The position numbers and the translations under genes were made by a program. From contig JAJVIO010000073.1 in assembly GCA_022071975.1 (NCBI GenBank), forward strand, positions 1 through 64,000: DNA of 64,000 nucleotides. Direction: 5' to 3'. Under the pieces are notes generated by a model. The model did not search any database and was not told where the DNA came from. It worked only from the letters and a program-made list of their open reading frames with translations. The DNA is from Planctomycetota bacterium. GTDB taxonomy: Bacteria; Planctomycetota; UBA8742; UBA2392. Below are positions 1-8,694 of this stretch, in pieces (within the stretch, counting starts at the first letter, position 1; the number at the start of each line of letters is the position of its first letter).

Positions 1-38
1 GTCGCGTACGGGCCGGTATCTGCCGGTTACATTGTCGG

Positions 39-293
39 GTGCGTACCTGGCCCGCTGCGGGATGGGAGGGAACCGTGATGAGAGACTGGTGGGAGTTTAC
101 GCTGACGGTGCGTCCCTGGATCGCGCGAGGAAGAGGTCGAAAGACCAGGCCTAAACGGCTGAGCAAGGTAACCATCATTGCCCGCAGCGGGTTCGACGCC
201 ATCTACGCCTACAAGGCAAAGAACCCTCGCATGCTTGTCGTCTCGTGCAAAAAAGGGAAGCGTGCAAAACCTCCAGAACAGGCTGGAAGTTAG
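39..293 (+). CDS. hypothetical small basic protein (start uncertain, possibly the ATG at 78)
   Basis: Open frame at window edge with GGGAGGGAACC upstream of GTGATG; no recognisable domain. Confidence 0.25.
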   Translation: MRTWPAAGWEGTVMRDWWEFTLTVRPWIARGRGRKTRPKRLSKVTIIARSGFDAIYAYKAKNPRMLVVSCKKGKRAKPPEQAGS

Positions 294-474
294 ATGAGTT
301 TGAAGCCACTGACCGCTGCCACGGTGCACACAGACGTGCGATCTCCCGGGTATCCGCGCTGCCGCAGACGACTTTCGAAGCGGTAGGAGGCAGCCACAAG
401 CACCCCGCAAAAATTTTTTAGTGTGTACAATAGTGTGTACAGTGGCTTTTTCGGGGTCTTGACTGGTAAAGAGA

Positions 475-503
475 GCGGCCTCCAGATTGGCTCTGGAGGC
501 CGC
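475..503 (-). terminator. hairpin downstream of tRNA-Arg
   Basis: 12-bp perfect inverted repeat GCGGCCTCCAGA-TTGGC-TCTGGAGGCCGC just 3' of the minus-strand tRNA, followed on that strand by TCTCTTT. Confidence 0.7.
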
Positions 504-511
504 TTTGAGGC

Positions 512-587
512 TGGTACACCCGGAAGGAGTCGAACCTTCAACCTTCTGATCCGTAGTCAGATGCTCTATCCATTGAGCTACGGGTGC
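512..587 (-). tRNA. tRNA-Arg (anticodon ACG), CCA encoded
   Basis: Reverse complement GCACCCGTAGCTCAATGGATAGAGCATCTGACTACGGATCAGAAGGTTGAAGGTTCGACTCCTTCCGGGTGTACCA folds as a cloverleaf; anticodon loop CTACGGA; T-loop GGTTCGACTCC. Confidence 0.95.
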
Positions 588-772
588 ATTCGCGGCTTTA
601 CGGCCGCGGGGGGCAACGATTACCGCTGTTTCGGCCGCTTGTCAACTACCGGTCTGGTTGCTGACGCGCTCTCCAGTTTCAACGCTCCGTGGTTGCAAGG
701 CCGCCGGGCGGGTCCGTTGACGTAGCGCCCCCGGCCGGAATAATGGTTGGCAGCCTGCTCGCCTGGAACCCG

Positions 773-2083
773 ATGTCCGAACGCATCCTGATCGCCGACG
801 ACTCCCGTGAACTCCGCACGGTGCTGTCCGCCCAGCTTCGCAAGCTGGGTTTTGAGGTACAGGTTGCGGTGGACGGCCAGGACGCCCTTGAGAAATCCCG
901 CAGCTTCAAGCCCACGCTGATCATCATGGACATCATGATGCCCAAGCTAAGCGGCCTGAAAGCCACCAAGAAAATGCGCGACGACCCCGACCTCGCCGCC
1001 GTGCCGATCATCCTGATGTCCCAGCTCGGCGAAGAACAGGACGTGGTGGAAGGCATCGAGGCCGGCGCCGACGAATACCTGGTGAAACCCTTCCGCCAGG
1101 CCGAGCTTGCGGCGCGGGTGCGCATCCTGCTGCGCAAGGCCTCCGGCGTGAAAAAGAACCTGGACGAAACCACCGCCCAGGGACTGGAATCGGCCGAGGA
1201 AAACGACGCCGTGCGGCGCTTCAAGGAAACCGGCCAGATCGTGAGCAAGGATTTCGCCGGCTTCACGATCATCGACAAGCTGGGCCAGGGCGGCACCGCC
1301 ACGGTCTACCGCGCCATGGAGCCGGTGAACCTGAAGCCCGTGGCGCTCAAGATCATCAGCCCCTTCGCCGCAGTGAAAGAGGGCTTCATCAAGCGCCTGG
1401 CGCGCAGCAACGAAATCGCCGTGCGGCTGATCCACCCGCACATCGTGCGCACCTACACCATGGGTGAGTACCAGGACGTGCACTTCATGGTCCAGGAACT
1501 GGTGGAGGGCCAGGCCCTCGACAACTACATCCATGAGGAAGGCGGCCGTCTGCCCGAGGCCAAGGCGCGCCGCTACATGCTGCACATAGCCGAGGCCATC
1601 CAGTACTTGCAGGAAAAGGGCCTGCTGCACCGCGACATCAAGCCCGGCAACATCTACATCAGCCAGGACGACGTCGCCAAGCTGGGCGACTTCGGCCTGT
1701 CGCGCCAGCGCGACGACCTGGGCCAGACGGCCGAAGGCTACCTGCTGGGCACGCCGCACTACATCAGCCCCGAGCAGGCCAACGGCGACAAACAGATCGA
1801 CAGCCGCAGCGACCTCTACTCGCTGGGTGCGACCTTCTTCCACCTGCTCAGCGGCCAGCCGCTGTTCCCTGGCGACAACCTGCAGCAGGTGGTACTGGCG
1901 CACCTCACCAAGGCGCGCCCGCGCCTGTCCGACCAGGCCGGCGACATCAGCCCGGAGTTGTGCGCCATCATCGACAAGCTGGTCCAGCGCGAACGCGAAA
2001 ACCGCTTCCAGACCGCCGCGGCGCTGATCGAAGCCCTCAACGCCCTGCCGCCCCTGCGCAGCCTCAAGGGCCTGTCGATGTAG
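773..2083 (+). CDS. response regulator receiver (REC) domain fused to Ser/Thr protein kinase
   Basis: REC: LIADDS, IIMDIMMP, YLVKPF; kinase: GQGGTATVYR, VALKI, HRDIKPGN, DFGLS, GTPHYISPEQ. Confidence 0.93.
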   Translation: MSERILIADDSRELRTVLSAQLRKLGFEVQVAVDGQDALEKSRSFKPTLIIMDIMMPKLSGLKATKKMRDDPDLAAVPIILMSQLGEEQDVVEGIEAGADEYLVKPFRQAELAARVRILLRKASGVKKNLDETTAQGLESAEENDAVRRFKETGQIVSKDFAGFTIIDKLGQGGTATVYRAMEPVNLKPVALKIISPFAAVKEGFIKRLARSNEIAVRLIHPHIVRTYTMGEYQDVHFMVQELVEGQALDNYIHEEGGRLPEAKARRYMLHIAEAIQYLQEKGLLHRDIKPGNIYISQDDVAKLGDFGLSRQRDDLGQTAEGYLLGTPHYISPEQANGDKQIDSRSDLYSLGATFFHLLSGQPLFPGDNLQQVVLAHLTKARPRLSDQAGDISPELCAIIDKLVQRERENRFQTAAALIEALNALPPLRSLKGLSM

Positions 2084-2238
2084 GGGCGCCCCCTTTCGCT
2101 ACTTTGCGTCAGGCCGCGCCCTCGGAATCATGCCAAAGCGCGAAATCTTGCTTGGCATTCGATTGGCGCATGTGCAATACTGCGTACTCGCACAACCCTC
2201 GTTACTGATTGCGTATTGGCAATGGGCCGGAGAACGCC

Positions 2239-3741
2239 ATGTCCCAGCAGGTCGTGACCAAAACCTTCGACGAAGAAATCCGTGAACGCCTCCGCACCCT
2301 CGTCAAAACCCGCTCACAGAGCGACCTCGCGCGCAAGACCGCTACCCTGGTCAGTACCGTCAACCGCTACCTAAAATCCACCAAGATCCCCGGCGAGTTC
2401 TGCACGGCCGTGATCAACGGCCTGGGCGTGAACCCGGCCTGGCTGATGACCGGCGAAGGCACGCCGTTCCTGGCCGACGTCTCGGCCGGCACCAGCGAGA
2501 TGGCCAGCAACCTGCTCGAGCTGGTGGAGGCCATGAACCAGGTCGCCAAGATGAAGCTGGGGGCCTTGACGGGTCAACACCACCTGAAGGTGCTGCGCGA
2601 GCTGAACGACGCGCTGGAACGCTACGAAGCCCTGCGCGCGGTGCTGAACAAGCGCACCCGCAGCGTGTTCCGCGAACTGCTGGACAGCCTGCGCAAGGCG
2701 CTCCAGGACATGGACATGCAGCGCGCCACCGAGGTGCGCAAAGCCGCATTGCAGGTCAGCCGCCTGTGCGACGACCCGCAGCTGAACGTGGAGTTCGACG
2801 GCCTGCAGGAATTCTACGAGCACATCTTCGGCGACCAGGTGAAGGCGCTGGAGCTGTCGCGCAAGGTGTTCGTGAAGTCGCTGGCCGCCAGCGACGTCAC
2901 CATGGACAAGGACCACGCGGCGCTCGCCATCAACCTGGTGGTCAGCCTGCACCGAGCCGATCGCTGCCGCGAAGCCCGCCGCATCTGCCGCGCGACGCTG
3001 GCGCTGTATGAAGACGTGGGCGCCGACTGGGGCCGCTACAAGCAGCTGCAGGCCCTGCACGCCGTGCTGAACATCGAACTGGGTAACATGCGCGAGGGCC
3101 TGCGCGACCTGCACGACACCTACCCCGTGCTGCCGGACCAGATGAAACGCGGCTTCAGCGGCAAGCTGGTGGAGAGCATGCTGCTGTCCGGCCTCACGCC
3201 GCTGGTGTACGCGCCCGCCATCGGCGAGGATTCCAGCGCCAAGGCCATCGCGCTGGTGCGCTTTGCCGCGCTGGTGGACGACCTCGAGCACGTGAAGAGC
3301 TTCCTCAAGCAGTACGGCGGCGACGACCGCACCGGCATTCCCGAAGACAGCATCTGGGACGCCTACGCGCGCGGCCTGACCGGCGAGAACAAGAACGCGG
3401 TGGCCGATTTCGAGGCGGCCGTCAACGCCGAACGCGGGCGCATCGCCGTGCGCCCGGCGCAGGAGTTCTCGTACATGGCGTGCGCCGCGCACCTGGCGCG
3501 GGTAGCAGGCGACGACAAGCAGGCGCGCAAGTACCACGAAGACGCGCAGGCGCTGCTGGAGGGGCTGGACAAGCAGGTGAACCCGCAGATGCTGGCCCTG
3601 GCCCTGCACCATCGCAACGCGCTGGCCCTCTACCCCGAGGACAGCAAGGCCAAGCAGACCAAGGAAGCCCGCGCGGCCGCCTTAAAATTCTTCAAGAAGC
3701 ACCACGAGCAAGGCTACGGCGCGTTCGCGCGGTTCCTGTAA
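2239..3741 (+). CDS. N-terminal phage CI-type helix-turn-helix plus C-terminal TPR-like regulator
   Basis: SDLARKTATLVSTVNRYLKSTKIPGEFCTAVINGLGVNPAWLMTGEGTPF resembles CI-repressor HTH; remainder is alpha-helical repeat-like. Confidence 0.7.
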   Translation: MSQQVVTKTFDEEIRERLRTLVKTRSQSDLARKTATLVSTVNRYLKSTKIPGEFCTAVINGLGVNPAWLMTGEGTPFLADVSAGTSEMASNLLELVEAMNQVAKMKLGALTGQHHLKVLRELNDALERYEALRAVLNKRTRSVFRELLDSLRKALQDMDMQRATEVRKAALQVSRLCDDPQLNVEFDGLQEFYEHIFGDQVKALELSRKVFVKSLAASDVTMDKDHAALAINLVVSLHRADRCREARRICRATLALYEDVGADWGRYKQLQALHAVLNIELGNMREGLRDLHDTYPVLPDQMKRGFSGKLVESMLLSGLTPLVYAPAIGEDSSAKAIALVRFAALVDDLEHVKSFLKQYGGDDRTGIPEDSIWDAYARGLTGENKNAVADFEAAVNAERGRIAVRPAQEFSYMACAAHLARVAGDDKQARKYHEDAQALLEGLDKQVNPQMLALALHHRNALALYPEDSKAKQTKEARAAALKFFKKHHEQGYGAFARFL

Positions 3742-3825
3742 GACAGTGGCAGCGGAGTAGTGGCACGCGCTTCAGTGGCACGCGCTTCCAGCGCGTGATT
3801 AGTTCCATGCGCTTCCAGCGCATGC

Positions 3826-3925
3826 CATCGGCTTGAAGCCGATGGCACTACTCACGCGCAGGATGCGCGTGCCACTTGCCTAGAAATCGCCGTCGAAGAG
3901 GTGGATGGTGTTGTCGTAGTCGAGC
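3826..3925. repeat. left copy of ~100-bp direct repeat containing a truncated 3' end of the 73-aa gene at 6068-6289
   Basis: CATCGGCTTGAAGCCGATGGCACTACTCACGCGCAGG...GTTGTCGTAGTCGAGC matches 6000-6113 except for one substitution and a ~14-bp insertion in the right copy. Confidence 0.9.
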
Positions 3926-3953
3926 GCTATGGGGCGCCATGAACCCTACGCCG

Positions 3954-5915
3954 CTACTTCTCTTCGAAGGGAATCCTTTCCGGCTCGTAGTTGTGGTCAC
4001 GCAGCTTTTCAGCGGTTGCTTTAGTGATCCTGTCGCCCTTCTGAAGACATTGGGCGCGCTCAAGCCCTTCCACGACTCTTCCGAAAACTACCCAGTCTGT
4101 CGACAGGTCAAGGGACCCCGGTGTGTTTCCGATGGTTATGAAGAAGTGCGTATTAGCTGTCTCTTTGTCCTGACGGCGAGCCATGGCAATCGTTCCGCGC
4201 CAATGCTGCCGCCGGTTATCCTCGTTTCGGATTGACCACTCCTCTATCCCGCTCGGATCGTCGTCCTTGCCTCCGCCCTGCACGAGCCAGGCCCCCTCTC
4301 GCCGGTAGATCGACCGGCCGTCATAGAATCCATCCCGGACCAGCTTCACGAAGTTCGCAACTGTGTTCGGTGCATCGTCCTCAAACAGTTCGATCACAAT
4401 CTCGCCCCGTTCGGTCTGGACTCGCACACGCGGATTCTGCCTGCCGGCATCCTCCTGCCTGAAACGCAGCTCTTCCTTCCAGTCCGCTTCGGCTGCAAGG
4501 CAAACCTCCAGATACCGATCCAGCGCTTTATGCAGGGCAGGTTTGAGTTCATCCGGGCACGTCTCTTTTAGCCGCTTGCACAGCTCAACGGCTTCCGGCG
4601 GGTCGCATGTCGTGCCGGCCAGACTTACGCAAACCTCTGCAACACGCCACTGAAGTTTCGCGTCCTCCTCCAGCCCGTCCAGTTTCCAGACGAGCTCCAG
4701 CTCTTCCTGGGCGGCCAAGTAGTTCCCGTTGGCGGCCAGCACCTCCAGCCACCAGACCTTCAACTCGACAGTGGAATCAGCAGCCTCAATGCACCGGAGC
4801 AGGCGATCCCGCAGCGACGTGGCGGCGTCAGTCTGACCAACGCCGAGCAGGCGCTCTGCGTACCGCCTGATTCCCCACTTCATGCTGGATGTGGCGAAGT
4901 CCTCATCGAGGAGCCCGTTCAGGCACTCGATCAGGTCCTTCCAGCGTCGTTGCTCTGAAAGCGCGTCACAGCCGTGTAGGAAGAAGGACTTCCAGGATGA
5001 TGCAGGAGTCCTTGGGATTGCCGCCCGGGTCTTCAGGAAGTAGTCGCAGGCCTCGGCGCGTTTGCCCCCCGACTGCAGAATCGCCACCTGCATGCTGTGC
5101 GCATGGAACCAGCCCGGATAGCTCTTTAGTGCGCGCCGCACTGCGGCTGAAAGCTCGTCAGAAGCTTCGGCCCCAGTCTGACTGCTTGGCACCACATCCA
5201 GGAGCATTGCCAGCAACGCGGGGTCATTCGGATCCTGTTCCAGGGCGGTCAAGACTGCATTGTACTTCTTGCCTGCCTCGTCGATGTCACCGATCTGCTC
5301 CAGCGTTGTCAGAACGCGCTTCGCTGTTTCACGTGCCGCCACTGTGGGGTGTACATTCTCAACCAGGCTGGTGGGAAGCTTCGCCAAGTCCACCAGGTGA
5401 CTTTCACCCTGCAACATGGCCCCTTGCGGGCTGCAAGAAACTTCTCCGTCGGATTCGACGCGAAAGCTGACGTGCCAGACCTCCGTTAGGCCGGCTCCCA
5501 TCGCCTTGGTGTCTATCCAGACCATCCCTCCCCAGCGGTCGCCGCGCTGTTCACCGAGCACTCCGCACACCCAGTCACTCGCTTCTCGGTCCGAAGACCA
5601 CCCTTCGTCGGTCTTCTGGAGCGCCATACTTCGAGTGTGGGTCGCGGCGGGCAGATAGCAGAAGCTTCGGACGGGTTGATCGCCCCGCTTTATCTCAATC
5701 GCCAGCTGGGCAAAACTGTCGTCCGGCTGCAGGGGACCTTCGACCGTAAACTCTGCGGCGAGGTAATGCCCTTGGATCTTCAGTTGCACGGTGGCCGAGT
5801 GAAAGTCTGACTTGATCTGGTAACTGCCCGCAGACGGCTCTGGCATGCCTTCTGGACCCAGGATCAGCAGATTCGCCATTACCGATAGCGCCAGGCTGGC
5901 CAGAATGACTCTCAC
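3954..5915 (-). CDS. secreted protein with C-terminal cyclophilin-type peptidyl-prolyl isomerase domain
   Basis: N-terminal hydrophobic signal; VQTERGEIVIELFEDDAPNTVANFVKLVRDGFYDG...GTIAMARRQDKETANTHFFI is a cyclophilin-type PPIase. Confidence 0.88.
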   Translation of the reverse strand: MRVILASLALSVMANLLILGPEGMPEPSAGSYQIKSDFHSATVQLKIQGHYLAAEFTVEGPLQPDDSFAQLAIEIKRGDQPVRSFCYLPAATHTRSMALQKTDEGWSSDREASDWVCGVLGEQRGDRWGGMVWIDTKAMGAGLTEVWHVSFRVESDGEVSCSPQGAMLQGESHLVDLAKLPTSLVENVHPTVAARETAKRVLTTLEQIGDIDEAGKKYNAVLTALEQDPNDPALLAMLLDVVPSSQTGAEASDELSAAVRRALKSYPGWFHAHSMQVAILQSGGKRAEACDYFLKTRAAIPRTPASSWKSFFLHGCDALSEQRRWKDLIECLNGLLDEDFATSSMKWGIRRYAERLLGVGQTDAATSLRDRLLRCIEAADSTVELKVWWLEVLAANGNYLAAQEELELVWKLDGLEEDAKLQWRVAEVCVSLAGTTCDPPEAVELCKRLKETCPDELKPALHKALDRYLEVCLAAEADWKEELRFRQEDAGRQNPRVRVQTERGEIVIELFEDDAPNTVANFVKLVRDGFYDGRSIYRREGAWLVQGGGKDDDPSGIEEWSIRNEDNRRQHWRGTIAMARRQDKETANTHFFITIGNTPGSLDLSTDWVVFGRVVEGLERAQCLQKGDRITKATAEKLRDHNYEPERIPFEEK

Positions 5916-5999
5916 GATCGCATCTCCTTGGATTCATTCATCAGCTTCGCAGATTCACGCACTAACTCCCAGAAGTTCCAGTTAAAAAACGACTCAACC

Positions 6000-6113
6000 C
6001 ATCGGCTTGAAGCCGATGGCACTACTCACGCGCAGGATGCGCGTGCCACTTGGCGCGTGCCACTTGCCTAGAAATCGCCGTCGAAGAGGGGGATGGTGTT
6101 GTCGTAGTCGAGC
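6000..6113. repeat. right copy of ~100-bp direct repeat
   Basis: See 3826-3925. Confidence 0.9.
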
Positions 6114-6289
6114 TTGGTTTCGTCCACCAGCTCGCGGGCCTGGATGTACTCGTTGGTGGCCATATCCAGCAGCTTGGCGCTCAGGGGCACCATCCCGCTG
6201 CGGATCCCGTTGATGATGCTGGTTTCCTTGAACGGGCCCTTAAGCTCGCCACGCACCAGCACCTTGAAGGCTCTGTTCTTGTTGCTCAT
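6068..6289 (-). CDS. small GYF_2-like domain protein (73 aa)
   Basis: FKVLVRGELKGPFKETSIINGIRSGMVPLSAKLLD...ARELV resembles the short GYF_2 fold; 3' end duplicated at 3887-3925. Confidence 0.5.
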   Translation of the reverse strand: MSNKNRAFKVLVRGELKGPFKETSIINGIRSGMVPLSAKLLDMATNEYIQARELVDETKLDYDNTIPLFDGDF

Positions 6290-6321
6290 GGTTGGTCACG
6301 ATCCTGCCACAGTATAGCGAG

Positions 6322-6357
6322 GGATTTTGGATTTTGGATTTTAGATTTTGGATTGGA
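6322..6357. repeat. 7-bp tandem repeat (GATTTTG)n
   Basis: GGATTTTGGATTTTGGATTTTAGATTTTGGATTGG. Confidence 0.85.
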
Positions 6358-6382
6358 GCTGCCCGCGGGTATCCCAGCCCCC

Positions 6383-7228
6383 ATGGCACTGTTCGACTGG
6401 CTCAAACGCGGCAAAGCCAAATCCGCCCCCGGCCGGGCACCCGGCATGATCGTGCTGCTGGACGCGTTGCCCGAGATTGACCCCGCCCAGGCCGCACGGG
6501 AGCTGGCGGCCATCGAGCCCCTGCGCGTGGCCCCCCGCGTTCAGTTCGAGGGCAAACACGGCTCGGCCGATTTCGACTCCCACAGCATCGCCATTACCGC
6601 TGTGGACGCGCCGGCGCCCGCGGCCGTGATGGACAAGACCGTCAAGGTCAGCAACTGGACCGGCGAAGGGCGCCAGGCGCTCGAGAGCCACGCCGCCCAC
6701 CTGGTGTTGACCCATGGCGGCGGCGCGGCGCCGATCCTGGAAAAGTACATCGCGCTCTACAAACTCGCGGCCGTGCTGGGCGGCGATCAGCTGCGCGGCG
6801 TGCTGATGGAAGACGCCTGGACCTGCGCCCCGCCCGCCCTGGTGCGCGAGTTCGCCAGCGCCGAGATGCTGAAGGCCTTTCGCGAGAGCACGCCGCCGAT
6901 CCTGTTCACGGGCTTCGTGAAGTTCCACACGGACGACGGCACCTGGTTCGCCACCAAGGGCCAGCACATGTTCGAGGCTCCCGACCTGGTGATGTTCGGG
7001 CCTGACGAGCAGCCCTCCGAGGTGCTGGAACTGTTCATGAACATCTTCCTGTACGTCACCGGCAAAAAGGCGCGCATCGCGGCCGGGCACACCTTGCAGA
7101 TCGCCGAAGAGGCGTACCTGAAATTCAGCGAGCTGGCGGCCGACAACCCCTGGCGCGAGTGGCTGCAGGGGGCGGAAGAGACGCTGGAACTGAAGCGGAT
7201 TAATAAGGAAGAGATCAACAAGAAGTAG
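6383..7228 (+). CDS. DUF4261-like domain protein
   Basis: MALFDWLKRGKAKSAP...GMIVLLDALPEID; overall pattern resembles DUF4261. Confidence 0.6.
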   Translation: MALFDWLKRGKAKSAPGRAPGMIVLLDALPEIDPAQAARELAAIEPLRVAPRVQFEGKHGSADFDSHSIAITAVDAPAPAAVMDKTVKVSNWTGEGRQALESHAAHLVLTHGGGAAPILEKYIALYKLAAVLGGDQLRGVLMEDAWTCAPPALVREFASAEMLKAFRESTPPILFTGFVKFHTDDGTWFATKGQHMFEAPDLVMFGPDEQPSEVLELFMNIFLYVTGKKARIAAGHTLQIAEEAYLKFSELAADNPWREWLQGAEETLELKRINKEEINKK

Positions 7229-7285
7229 AGGTCAGAGGTCAGAGGTCAGAGGTTAGAGGTTAGAGGTTAGAGGTTAGAGGTCAGG
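7229..7285. repeat. 7-bp tandem repeat (AGAGGTY)n, left arm of an inverted pair
   Basis: about 8 consecutive heptads; complementary heptads at 7586-7653. Confidence 0.9.
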
Positions 7286-7585
7286 GTGAGGATCAATGGC
7301 CCTGAAGGGGCCATTCTGCCAGCCCAAGGCGAAGCCTTGGGTTCCCGATGGTGTGCCGAGTTCGTCGGCCCTGCAAGAGCCGTTCGCCGCTCCACCATTC
7401 CGGTTGAACCGGCCTTTCAGGCCGCGGGTCCCCTGTATCCCGGATTCCCAGGCCTTCGGCCTGGGCTTTTTGAGTCGGCCTTTCAGGCCGGCATGGCGCT
7501 GTAGGCGACTCTGGCAGGGAACGCGATCTCGGCAACTTGGTCCGCGGCGTTCGACGGTTCCCACAACTCACTGATCACTGACCAC

Positions 7586-7653
7586 CGGCCTCTGACCACT
7601 GACTCCCTGACCTCCGGCCTCTAACCTCTGATCTCCAACCTCTGACCTCTGAA
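7586..7653. repeat. 7-bp tandem repeat (CTCTGAC)n, right arm of an inverted pair
   Basis: CTCTAACCTCTGATCTCCAACCTCTGACCTCTGAA is complementary in type to 7229-7285. Confidence 0.88.
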
Positions 7654-7706
7654 TTTTTCCAGATTTCCGAAATGCATATACCCGCATAAACGGTTATAAG
7701 GCTGCT

Positions 7707-8081
7707 ATGCGGGAACTGGCCGACATCTTCAAAGCCCTTGGCGACGAAACGCGCCTGCAGATCCTCTCCCTGCTTATCCGCCACGGTGAGCTCTGCGTCT
7801 GCGACATCGAAAACGTCATCGGCGCAACACAGTCGAAAACCAGCCGCCACCTCCGCTACCTCCTGCACGCAGGCCTCGTGCAGGACCGCAGGGTCGGCGT
7901 ATGGGTCCACTACCGCATCGCCGGCGAAGCGGACGGCCGCATCGGAACGATCCGCAGGATGCTCAAGAAGCTGCTTACCCCGGAGCTCACGGCCGGGCTG
8001 GAGAAGCGTTTCGCGCAGCAGTGCTGCGTGGACGGCGTGTGTGTTCCAGCCAGCAAACGGGCCCAGGAAGCGGCAAAGTAA
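7707..8081 (+). CDS. arsR: ArsR/SmtB-family metalloregulator
   Basis: LADIFKALGDETRLQILSLLIRHGELCVCDIENVIGATQSKTSRHLRYLLHAGLV winged helix with ELCVCD metal-site motif. Confidence 0.93.
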   Translation: MRELADIFKALGDETRLQILSLLIRHGELCVCDIENVIGATQSKTSRHLRYLLHAGLVQDRRVGVWVHYRIAGEADGRIGTIRRMLKKLLTPELTAGLEKRFAQQCCVDGVCVPASKRAQEAAK

Positions 8082-8089
8082 AGGAAGCC

Positions 8090-8599
8090 ATGAAGACTCG
8101 CATTCACATCAGCGTGCCGGTATCGAACCTGGAGGCAAGCAAGCGTTTTTACGCGGCGCTGTTCGGCGTCGCCCCCAGCAAGGTGAAGGCCGACTACGCC
8201 AACTGGCGCCTCGACCAGCCCGCCCTGCACCTCGCGCTGGTGCAGGCCCCCAAGGTCGCCAGCGGCCACAACCCCGTGCGCCACTTCGGCGTCGAGCTGT
8301 TCAGCGACAGCGATCTGCAGGGCTGGCGCAAGCGCGCGGCCGAAGCGGGCCTGAGCCTGCGCGATGAAGAGGAAGTGGTGTGCTGCTACGCCAAGGCCGA
8401 CAAGTTCTGGGCGCAGGACCCGGACGGCAACGAGTGGGAATTCTGGGTGCGCCTCGAGGAAGCCGAGGCCATGAAGGGCGAAAGCCGCGCCAAGGAAGGC
8501 GAGTGTTGCTCGCCGTCGGCGACGGCCAAGGCGGAATCGGTCTGCTGCACACCGACCCAGAAGGCCGAAGCCCAGGCCGCCGGCCAGGGCTGTTGTTAG
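8090..8599 (+). CDS. arsI: ArsI/CadI-family VOC protein with Cys-pair-rich C-terminal tail
   Basis: RIHISVPVSNLEASKRFYAALFGVAPSKVKADYANW..., VVCCYAKADKFWAQDPDGNEWEFW; tail ECCSP...VCCTP...GCC. Confidence 0.85.
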   Translation: MKTRIHISVPVSNLEASKRFYAALFGVAPSKVKADYANWRLDQPALHLALVQAPKVASGHNPVRHFGVELFSDSDLQGWRKRAAEAGLSLRDEEEVVCCYAKADKFWAQDPDGNEWEFWVRLEEAEAMKGESRAKEGECCSPSATAKAESVCCTPTQKAEAQAAGQGCC

Positions 8600-8606
8600 A
8601 CCTGTC

Positions 8607-8683
8607 AGGGGACTGTCCCCGAATTTGGGGACTGTCCCCGTCTTCGAACACCGGTTGAGATTGCGACAACGGGGACTGTCCCC
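8607..8683. repeat. REP-like cluster of three GGGGACTGTCCCC palindromes
   Basis: three copies; shares TTGGGGACTGTCCCCGTyTTCGAA with 30775-30867. Confidence 0.85.
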
Positions 8684-8694
8684 AAAGGTTCCTG

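Noticed and set aside
2239-3741. Prophage repressor marking a prophage
   Set aside because: No phage structural, replication or integrase genes nearby; the TPR C-terminus suggests a chromosomal regulator
7229-7653. CRISPR array interpretation of the heptad blocks
   Set aside because: Units are 7 bp with no spacers and no cas genes in the window
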